Below, one piece after another: positions 1 to 5,996 of a stretch of DNA of 10,142 nucleotides. The notes beneath the pieces are model-generated. The model ran no database searches. It saw nothing but the letters and a program-made list of their open reading frames with translations, and was not told the origin of the DNA. Every line of letters starts with the position of its first letter. The first letter of the stretch is position 1. Position numbers and translations under genes: made by a program. The stretch is from Ochromonadaceae sp. CCMP2298 (taxonomy: Eukaryota > Sar > Synurophyceae > Ochromonadales > Ochromonadaceae), in assembly GCA_026770595.1 (NCBI GenBank), contig MU634798.1, forward strand, positions 1 to 10,142. Reading direction: 5' to 3'.

Positions 1-3000
1 CCTCCTAAAATTATCGATTCGTCCCGCCAAGATCCTACGGAACGGTGGGGCCTCGGGACCATTCTCATGCAAAAAAAACTTGAAACGTACGGAACTTGGG
101 CAGCACTCCTATCCAAGCTCGAAGACCTAGCGGGCAGGAAGGTGAGCAGAGGCAGACAGAGGCCTAAACAACGCAGTGCATAATCTATGTGGCGCATAAG
201 ACCAATCTCCACCAGGCTGGGGCACCGCTAATGACCCCATCTTTCACCCTCTAGCAGGCAGCGGGGAGATTAATACGCTGATCGTGTCGCCCGACGAATC
301 CATCATGATATTCACCCTAGCGGTGGTCCTTGCGACCTACCACTTGACTGATGATGAGTATGTAGGTGTGGAGCTTACCGCGGGCCCCCTGAGCGTGATG
401 GTCAATGCGATTAAGGGCAATGACCACGCCGATTTCTGCGTCGACTCGGACTACCTGGGGCATGCCCTGGTGAAGTACCGGGATATTATCGAAAGAAGTT
501 GGCTGTGGGGGATATAAACGGGGAGGGGGGCTGCTCTGATCCCCGGCCCTATTGGCCTTCTACCTAGATCCACGAGGGGGTGCAAGGTGTAGCTTCCCGA
601 GGTGGATAGCACGGTATCGGATTATGTAGTGGAAAAAACGCATAACATGATGCATTCATACAAGAGGAACGTGGTGCTGGTCACGGCAAATAGACTGCTG
701 GCACAGCAATATAGCAGCTGCGAGAGTGCTGTACAGCTAGCGGCGGACAGCCTGAGCGCACTTCTTAGCCACCGCCTCATCTACGCTACTCTAAAAGAGC
801 TCGGAGCTACGCAAAATGAACTCAAAGCTACACAAAAATGAAACTCCAGGACGAGCTGAAACTGAACGCAACTGCACTGCCTGAAACTGTACTGCCTGTA
901 CTTGCACTGCCTGCACCTGCACTGCCTGCACCAACCATTGATCACTCTTTGCAGGGGACTAGCTCCCTACGTTTCCGTCCCCCCTCCTGCCCCGGCACCT
1001 CGCGAACCGCCACCCCCACGCGCCCCAGCTCCTCGTGCCGCAGCTCCCCGCGGCCTTGCTCTCCCTCGCGGCCCCGCCCTCCCTCGCGGCCCCGGCCCCG
1101 CCCCAGCTCCACACGCCCAAATCACTCGTGCCCCCGCACCTCCCGTCCGCGACTGAGACGGAAACGGGGGGGAAGCGGAAAAAATCTGAGAAGTCGCCTC
1201 CACCTACCGTGGTTGCCAATGATCCCCGCACAGTGCTCCTTGGTACGAGAAGACTGCAGAGAACAGATGAGCCCTCAGAGTCTCAGAAGCTGTGCGCTAA
1301 GCTGGGATCTGCTGGCACGCCCCACCTCGCACAGGAATAGCGCACTACGCAGATCACGGAATGCCCACCTTGGAGGACCGCACAGAGGCTGTCCGCGAAA
1401 CGATGCCGAACCTGCTAGACGCCATCTTCACGGCATCCATATCGACAAAGCTGGTGTAATCCAGCAGAGCGGCGTGCAATAAACTGTTGAGGTACGACCC
1501 CGAGGAGCCAGAGCTAAGCCACTCTCAGACAGAAGCCACATCGGCAGATGATGCAATCAGTTACAGGGCGGAGGCCAAGCTTAAGCTCGCAGTCTACCTC
1601 TGCGAGCTTATCGCTAGCGCTCAGTCTGGCTCGAAAGTCCTCACTCCCGCGAAGGTCGGCATCAGAGTGCTACTCCTGATCGGCGGCCTGCACCGTAGAA
1701 CCCACCACCTTCTCTCCGCGCAGCAGCTGGTCTGCGGTCCTATGTCCGCCAAGCTCATCGTAGACGGATACCTAAGGCAGCTGCAGCAGAAGTTGCAGAA
1801 TAGGGTCGATGAGCTGCGAGGTGTGAAAACATGGATAAATTTGGTGATGATCGACAACTACTGCACGCAGCAGTTCCAGAAAAACAAACATAGCGACCAG
1901 GCATTCACTCACCTGTGCGCCAGGTGGCGGTTCTTATGACGTTCTTCGAAAAGCCAGCGCCCACTGGTGTCGAGCCCGCCTGCTTCACCTTTGACTTCGT
2001 CAGGATCGAGCTCGTCACCTGCGGGAGTGGAGTCATAGTACCAGAGCACATGAAGTCGTTAGTGGATGAGGGACGAGGGATGAGGCTATCAAGGACTGAG
2101 AAATTTTAGTGTGTACCCTAACATCGACGCAAAATCAAGCTCACACGAGGACACCAGAGTAAAGATCACAGGCACATTGCTCACTGGCTACTGTCATGCA
2201 GACGACACAGAGCTCATGTTCATGTTGGACACAGAGTACATACTCAACATAGCGAAGCAGATATATTGCGAAGGTGAGCGGCTCAAGAACGTGTACCTGG
2301 TGTCGCCGATCTTCCACATACGCATGCACGTCCTGGCAAATTTGACCAACGACCCGGTCAACCTTGTACTAATCTGGTGTCCCTTACTCTTCGCCCTGGG
2401 CCTGCAGAGAGATAAGATGAAGGCGAAGGTTAGAGATGCAGTAAGGAAGATGCTGAGAGCAATGTAAAAATCAGCTGCTGCAGCGGCAGGAGGGGCGGGT
2501 GCAGCAGGAGGGGCGGGGGCAGCAGGAGTGGGAGGGGCAGCAAGAGGGGTGGGGGCAGCAGAGGCAGAAACAGGTGCAGCAGGTGTGGGTGCAGGTGTGC
2601 GGCGGCGTCCGGTGGTCAGCCACCTTGACAAGGCGCGTAAATTGCTGGCAGAACTCGGGGAAGATGTACCTGATCCGGGCGACGTGTTGGGAAGAGAGGA
2701 TCGACTTGACGACGAGGATGATCTATCCGATCTGGGAGCCCTGGGAGATCTTGAAGCTGCCCTCCGTGCTGCTCAGGCCGCTGAGGCGGGCTCCACCACG
2801 ACCGATGAAATGCTCCCCGACGCGGAGTGGGTCCACAATCTCCAGGTCTTCGCTCAATTCGTCGCTAGTGGTGAGCGCGAGAAGGGCTCCTGCTTCACAT
2901 ACAAGGACAAGCAGTTCACTGGCATCAACTATGCGAGGTGCTAGTACGCCGCCCAGCAGCTCGTGGCCGCTTGGAGCTCCCTGCCGCTAGTCGATTTGGC

Positions 3001-4132
3001 CCCACAGGTGCGCAACTCCTGGGGGTCTGCCCTCGCTGTAGATGTGATCGAGAGCGGTCTGAAGGACCTTGGCATTGACCCAGTCGCAGACATCATCCTC
3101 AAGGGCAGCGCGGCGAAGTTCGTGGAGAACATCCACCGCATGGCACAGTACCTTGCCAACTGTCGGCGCGACAAAGTGGTTCGATCTCTCTTCGTGGTGA
3201 TCGCCTCCCTCGACCACGGTGCTACCGTGCGCCCTGACCTGCTGGAGGGCGTGTTTTTGAATTGTACGCGTATCAATGACATGTTCATTGAAAACAGCAA
3301 CTCGGCAACCAGGAATGCACTTACCGCCAATTGTCTGTACACGCCGAGCATGGTGGCGAGAGCTGCCCAGTGCTCCGAGCTCAAGCGAGAGATGCTGCCC
3401 AAGGAAGAGAGGGACGCCAACATCACCCCGCAGACCTCGTCCAGGGGAAAGGGTGAGGTCTATCACGAAGAGACGAGACACACTCGCGCGGAAGGAGCAG
3501 CGGATCGGCCGATAATCGCCACCTGGCTGCGCAGCTGGTTGCTAAAGCTGGCTTCTCTGACTGAGCACTTCCGCCCCCCGGCTGAGATGGACACTATCGC
3601 TGGCCAGCTCCGCCACGGCGTGCAACGCATCAACGAGGCTGTCCTGCCCAAGTACAAGCTCTACCTGGAAAAGATGAAGAGGAAGCACATCAGAGATCAT
3701 GGTCTTGCCAGCGTGGACGGGTACGCAGCAGAGGTGCAGCTGGAGAAAACCTACCTTGATGGGTTCACCAATCCTTCCATGGAAGCCTTCCTCCGCGCCC
3801 AGGGAGAAAGAGGACTCTATAAACTGAGCAAGGATGGATTGAAAGCAGTGATGTTGAGTAAGTATTCGATGGAAGAGTTCTGCACTTCCCTCGACAAGGG
3901 CATCGACACACTGGAAGATGCCACGGCGGCCTATAAAGAGCTCGGCACTGCACGCACCACAGTCCGCCAGCAGCAGGAGCAGCAGCTCCCAGCAGAGAAG
4001 ACGGCGATTGCTGAGCAAGAGGCAACCGTCGTCGGGTGGCTGCGCGGGGAAGCGGAGGAGCAAGGAGAGGAATTTGAGGAAGATGAGGGCGGTATGCATA
4101 CAGTGAGGACAGCTATCATAGGGCAGCTATGA
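1..4132 (+). CDS. Large multi-exon gene of unknown function, 5' end outside the window
   Basis: I do not recognise this family. Proposed exons are 1-141, 269-469, 593-888, 963-1242, 1353-1453, 1529-2054 (containing one frame break), 2110-2463, 2620-2870 and 2991-4132, ending at TGA. Splice phases match at each junction, and the stops seen in a plain read (for example TAA 1457, TAA 2465 and TAG 2942) fall inside introns. The product would be about 1,100 residues. Visible parts are an N-terminal mixed helical region, a Leu/Gln-rich coil around 740-880, a Pro/Ala-rich linker with a basic KRKKSEK patch (963-1242), a conserved-looking central block (1529-2463), an acidic stretch (2690-2750) and a long C-terminal helical exon. 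Two frame breaks remain (834-843 and 1915-1924), so it may be a decaying gene or carry assembly indels. The size and the MIDNY and FHIRMH motifs would suit a transposon protein, but this is inference. The exon structure is hand-built and individual junctions may be wrong. Confidence 0.55.
142..268 (+). other. Candidate intron 1 (acceptor uncertain)
   Basis: The donor AAG|GTGAGC at 142 is close to consensus and ends a clean open frame from position 1. The acceptor that restores the downstream frame is after GGGGAG (268). The better-looking CTCTAG or CAG acceptors at 254-257 would put the next exon out of frame. Confidence 0.35.
470..592 (+). other. Candidate intron 2
   Basis: The donor CTG|GTGAAGT and acceptor GGTGTAG|CTT are both phase 0 and remove the stops at 515-517 and 590-592. 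The intron is 123 bp. Confidence 0.45.
806..846 (+). repeat. Tandem duplication in a coil-coding exon, second copy frame-broken
   Basis: Copy 1 (806-823) encodes ATQNEL. Copy 2 (827-846) is the same sequence with one extra A in the run 834-838 and one extra A after G840, which creates TGA 839-841. Without both bases the second copy would again encode ATQNEL and lead into LQDELKLN in the following frame. The net shift of two bases explains the move from frame 2 to frame 1. Confidence 0.6.
889..962 (+). other. Candidate intron 3, containing a CTGCAC-rich repeat
   Basis: The donor ACT|GTACTG and acceptor GGACTAG|CTC are both phase 0. The intron is 74 bp and contains a run of ACTGCCTGCACC-like copies and a T-rich TCTTTGCAG just before the end. 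An alternative donor at 731 (GCT|GTACAG), also phase 0, would make a 232-bp intron and bypass the frame break at 834-843, at the cost of losing a coil-like coding stretch. Confidence 0.4.
963..1140 (+). repeat. C-rich low-complexity coding segment (Pro/Ala/Leu)
   Basis: Short imperfect repeats of CCCTCGCGGCCCCG and CCCCAGCTCC keep several frames open on both strands. Frame 0 (LPAALLSLAAPPSLAAPAPP, then ATETETGGKRKKSEK) joins best to the non-repetitive sequence downstream, so I take it as the real frame. Confidence 0.5.
1243..1352 (+). other. Candidate intron 4
   Basis: The donor CTTG|GTACGAG and acceptor CTACGCAG|ATC are both phase 1. They connect the Pro/Ala-rich exon (frame 0, which would stop at TAG 1338) to the frame-2 exon encoding MPTLEDRTEAVRETMPNL. 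Confidence 0.4.
1454..1528 (+). other. Candidate intron 5 containing an in-frame TAA
   Basis: The donor CTG|GTGTAA and acceptor CCACTCTCAG|ACA are phase 0, giving 75 bp. The read-through of this segment after TAA 1457 also looks protein-like (KLLRYDPEEPEL), so a plain nonsense mutation is an alternative. Confidence 0.35.
1529..2463 (+). CDS. Central exons of the large unknown gene (possible catalytic-like block)
   Basis: Frame 2 is open from 1460 to 1939. It continues in frame 1 from about 1918 to 2054 and, after a 55-bp candidate intron, in frame 2 from 2110 to 2463. It encodes a helical segment (KLKLAVYLCELIASA), then WINLVMIDNYCTQQFQ near 1830-1875, then MTFFEKPAPTGVEPACFTF, VTCGSGVIVPEHM, and finally YCHADDTELMF and LVSPIFHIRMHVLANL near 2190-2345. 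The Asp after a hydrophobic strand (MIDNY), a later DD and a hydrophobic-FHxxxH segment recall RNase H-fold nucleases and transposases. I cannot match them to a named family, so this is a resemblance only. The change of frame near 1920 needs one lost base or two gained bases; a TG duplication in CTGTGCGC is one simple explanation. Confidence 0.5.
2055..2109 (+). other. Candidate intron 6 (55 bp)
   Basis: The donor is weak (AA|GTCGTT), but the acceptor AAATTTTAG|TGT is good and both are phase 2. It removes a change from frame 1 to frame 2 and the stops between them. It is the only nearby phase-compatible donor I found. Confidence 0.35.
2464..2619 (+). other. Candidate intron 7 holding a GCAGCAGGAGGGG repeat
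   Basis: The donor AAT|GTAAAAAT and acceptor GGTGGTCAG|CCA are both phase 2, giving 156 bp. It removes TAA 2465. The body is an imperfect GCAGCAGGAGGGGCGGG repeat that would otherwise encode only Ala/Gly. Confidence 0.45.
2470..2600 (+). repeat. Imperfect GCAGCAGGAGGGGCGGG tandem repeat
   Basis: At least five degenerate copies of a GCAGCAGGnGGGG core, ending in GTGCAGGTGTG. The G-runs on this strand could form G-quadruplexes. It lies inside candidate intron 7. Confidence 0.7.
2871..2990 (+). other. Candidate intron 8
   Basis: The consensus donor GTG|GTGAGC and acceptor TGCCGCTAG|TCG are both phase 1, giving 120 bp. It removes TAG 2942 and joins the acidic exon to the long last exon in the same frame. 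Confidence 0.5.
2991..4132 (+). CDS. Long terminal exon of the large unknown gene
   Basis: This is an uninterrupted 380-codon stretch ending in TGA 4130-4132, with frame upstream of the proposed acceptor (CTGCCGCTAG, 2981-2990) blocked by TAG 2942. The protein is mostly helical. It contains a Cys-containing segment (NCTRINDMFIENSNSATRN), a charged linker around 3440-3510, FLRAQGERGLYKLSKDGLK, then SMEEFCTSLDKGIDTLEDA, and a tail rich in Gln and Glu (3955-4090) that could form a coiled coil. Codons prefer C or G at the third position, as in the transposase downstream. It has no signal peptide or clear membrane segment. No domain is recognised. Its length, composition and lack of stops make it the most reliable part of the gene. 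A GTAAGT at 3859-3864 is a perfect donor sequence but lies in good coding sequence, so I do not call an intron there. Confidence 0.6.
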
Positions 4133-4361
4133 AAGTTAATGGCTTTAACAAACATGCGTAATTAATACGCCTTTAATACGCTTTTATATGAAATATAAAC
4201 ACACCTTTGGGTGGGACCGGGACCGGGACTGCGGGGGAAAGGGGAACAGCAAATTTCGAGGGGACATTCCCAGGTTCGCGAAAATTGCCCCCCTGCCACT
4301 GCCGCTCCTCACCGACTCACACATGCCAACTGACTCCTGCCGCTCAACTGGCATTAAATGC
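4133..4361 (+). other. 3' flank of the large gene, with short repeats
   Basis: The stretch just after the stop is AT-rich and contains TTAATACGC twice (4162-4170 and 4173-4181). It is followed by three GGGACC/T hexamers at 4213-4230 and a G-rich run to about 4244. No clear polyadenylation signal lies close to the stop; the nearest AATAAA is at 4525-4530. Confidence 0.5.
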
Positions 4362-4996
4362 GTGAGAGAGAAGGATAGGAGAGATAGGGAGCGGGAGGGA
4401 GGGAGGGAGAGGGAGAGAGGGAGGGGGAGAAAGAGAGAGAGAGGTAAGGTACGGTAGCGAGGCAGACGGACGGGGGGAGAGGCAGAGCTGGATTAGGCAG
4501 AGTGATATTGTGTTGTTTTGTAATAATAAATTAAGCAGCACTTGAACCCCGCCTTACCTTTCTTATCTGCCGCAGGCCTGCGGGCTTGCGGCGCTCCCGG
4601 CGAGCACGGACCAAGTCGTGGAACGCGCTTCGCGCACGCTGGTCGCACTCGCCGTGGCGCTGGGCGCCTCCGTGCTGCTCCTGGGGGGTCCTGGGAGGCC
4701 TCCCACAGACCCTGCAGAGACTGGTCGCAGGTGCGCGCTCGGACTCCGGCTGGCAGGTGGAGCCGCAGCGACCGATGCTGGGTGTGGAGAGCAAGGTGCG
4801 GGAGCGGGAAGTGTTATGCATAGTAGTGTTTGTGTTTGTAATGCATCAAGTCGACCTCTGATCACTATATCACGCTTGCTTACCCCCCCCTGTGCCAGGC
4901 CCAGAACGTGCACCTCCGATGCTGCAGCAGGTGCTAAACGGCGCCAACCGAGGGCAGCCAGCCTGGTGGAGAGAGCTGATTAAGCGCCCGGCATGA
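4323..4996 (+). CDS. Tentative small three-exon gene with one membrane segment
   Basis: This is a weakly supported model. Exon 1 is 4323-4361 (MPTDSCRSTGIKC), ending at donor TGC|GTGAGAG. Exon 2 is 4576-4781 after a good acceptor (TATCTGCCGCAG). Exon 3 is 4899-4996 after a strong polypyrimidine tract (TTACCCCCCCCTGTGCCAG), ending in TGA. All phases agree. Exon 2 starts in frame 1 with TLVALAVALGASVLLLG, a likely membrane helix, and continues best in frame 2 (LGGLPQTLQRLVAGARS). The switch falls at a G6 run (4683-4688), as if one G were extra. Exon 3 encodes MLQQVLNGANRGQPAWWREL. The product would be about 110 residues with no family I recognise. If the G-run is real, the gene is broken or the model is wrong. 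Confidence 0.3.
4363..4449 (+). repeat. GA-rich polypurine tract
   Basis: Almost pure purine on the + strand, mixing GA, GGGA and AGAGAG units. It begins within a GTGAGAGAG that could also serve as a splice donor (4362), which would place the tract in an intron. Confidence 0.85.
4525..4530 (+). promoter_or_regulatory. Possible polyadenylation signal AATAAA
   Basis: AATAAA sits in an AT-rich stretch about 390 bp after the stop of the large gene. It would have to act within the candidate first intron of the small gene, so only one of the two readings may be right. Confidence 0.25.
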
Positions 4997-5191
4997 CCGA
5001 CTGATGCATCCCGCAGCTCTCCATCGCCCGCGACACGCCAGGAGACTCGGCAGCCACTGATCTGGAGCAAGACTGGCCGAATTTCCGCACCTTCCAGCTT
5101 CCGCATTGATCGCGGCACACACAGCGCCTCCGCCGCTCTACCCGTTTGGTCAGGCCTCCGAAATGCATCTGATGGGCCATAAAGACTGGAT
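4997..5191 (+). other. No gene seen
   Basis: Open frames here on both strands are short and arginine-rich, without a recognisable motif. The minus strand lies downstream of the RNase H-like fragment and might be decayed retrotransposon sequence. Confidence 0.4.
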
Positions 5192-5392
5192 CTAAGGGCG
5201 CCGGTGATACCCATCCAGAATGGCGTGCATCTCCGCATTGTGTGTGCAGTGGGCGATCTTGGTCTGCCGTTTGCAGAAGAAAAGTGCTTGGGAATGGTCC
5301 CGAGACAAAAGGTGGTGGACTCTAGGGCCCATACTTCCTATGTGCAAAACGCAAAACTCTTCCGAGTTATGGTCAATGTCGGTTAAAACTAA
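5192..5392 (-). pseudogene. Fragment resembling a Ty1/copia-type RNase H domain
   Basis: The minus-strand frame reads LTDIDHNSEEF, then about 28 residues later FFCKRQTKIAHCTHNAEMHAILDGYH, ending at TAG 5194-5192. In Ty1/copia polyproteins the RNase H region has an Asp-x-Asp motif followed some 30-40 residues later by SKRQ, then a Ser/Thr-rich turn with a conserved Ala-Glu. The DID, KRQ and T..AE elements here match in order and spacing. The rest of a pol gene (reverse transcriptase, integrase, LTRs) is not visible, and the typical Tyr and Ser around the motifs are missing. I therefore read it as a degraded relic. The frame continues upstream into the foldback arm, where similarity is lost. 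Confidence 0.4.
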
Positions 5393-5849
5393 CAAAATTT
5401 TGTGTACTATTTTAAATGCAGCGCCAGTTTCCTGATATTTTATGCAGGGTACCTTAAAACTACACACTGCATGCGAGGGAATTTCAACAACGGCAACACA
5501 AATATGAGACATGTACCTCCAGCGCCCCGTGGTCGCCGCGAGCAGACGACAATTTCTCCGAGCAGAAAAGTGGGTTTTTCTTTTGGCAAGTGCCAAGAGT
5601 GGGTTTCATAAACACTTTTTCTGTTCGGAGAAATTGTCGTCTGCTTGCGGTGACCACGGGGCGCTGGAGGTACATGTCTCAGATTTGTGACGCCGTTGTT
5701 GGAATTCCCTCACATGCAATGTGTAGTTTTTTAAGGTACCCTGCGTAAAATATCAGGAAACTGGCGCTGTCTTTGGATTTTTCAGGCAAACTGTGTCATT
5801 TAAAATAGTACACAAAATTTTGTTTGTTTCCGCTTTGACCGACATTGAC
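5372..5849. repeat. Long inverted repeat (foldback element, about 480 bp)
   Basis: The left arm 5372-5572 is nearly the reverse complement of the right arm 5613-5849, with a spacer of about 40 bp. The match covers AATTTTGTGTACTATTTTAA, GCGCCAGTTTCCTGATATTT, GACATGTACCTCCAGCGCC and CAGACGACAATTTCTCCG. Scattered substitutions, mostly transitions, separate the arms. The right arm carries an extra 27 bp (5770-5796). The spacer holds a small perfect hairpin, TTGGCA-AG-TGCCAA (5583-5596), flanked by direct AGTGGGTTT copies (5569-5577 and 5598-5606). If transcribed, the RNA would fold into a hairpin of about 200 bp. It could be a foldback or MITE-like transposon or two inverted copies of one retroelement segment. 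I saw no obvious target duplication. Confidence 0.9.
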
Positions 5850-5879
5850 GTTACGTAAGTTACGCCGTAATTTACGTAA
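5848..5879. promoter_or_regulatory. Cluster of TTACGTAA-type palindromes upstream of the transposase
   Basis: Two perfect TTACGTAA palindromes (5851-5858 and 5872-5879) are spaced 21 bp apart, about two helical turns. Between them is TTACGCCGTAA (5860-5870), a palindrome around a central C. ACGT cores also occur at 5848-5851, 5892-5895 and 5942-5945. TTACGTAA is a known high-affinity core for some bZIP factors. Here it could equally be a transposase or partner-protein binding site near the element end. It lies 118-150 bp before the transposase ATG. Confidence 0.5.
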
Positions 5880-5945
5880 AATGGTGGGTAGACGTACGAC
5901 CCTCTGACCGTGCCACCCGCCAATGGACCGGAAGTCATTTTACGT
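5874..5945. repeat. 10-bp inverted repeat ACGTAAAATG / CATTTTACGT
   Basis: The perfect arms are 5874-5883 and 5936-5945, separated by 52 bp that also contain GGTGGGT and GCCACCC, a further imperfect pair. It could be a stem-loop or a binding-site pair in the transposase promoter region. Confidence 0.6.
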
Positions 5946-5996
5946 CCCGGGTGTCCCGGCATCGATTTGAATCTATCGACACTTCTTTAATACAAA

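Noticed and set aside
838-1482. 214-residue Arg/Pro/Ser-rich ORF
   Set aside because: Its first 17 codons are probably real, but the rest is an off-frame reading of the C-rich segment. Frame 0 links better to the downstream non-repetitive sequence.
1457-2944. Reassigned stop codons (TAA/TAG read as Gln, TGA as the only stop) in the large gene
   Set aside because: The in-frame TAA and TAG codons fit and both long ORFs end in TGA, but phase-matched introns explain each one and the region also has frame breaks. Another ORF here (7442-7776) ends in TAA with nothing protein-like after it.
2941-3481. Long minus-strand ORFs of 161 and 164 residues
   Set aside because: They are shadows of the GC-biased last exon on the plus strand; their composition is unlike a natural protein.
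269-4170. Shared 10-mer ATTAATACGC at 269-278 and 4161-4170, considered as element ends
   Set aside because: The match stops after ten bases, it is direct rather than inverted, and a single 10-mer in 10 kb can occur by chance.
5372-5849. Foldback arms as the terminal inverted repeats of the Harbinger-like element
   Set aside because: Both arms lie on the same side of the transposase gene, so they cannot be the two ends of that element.
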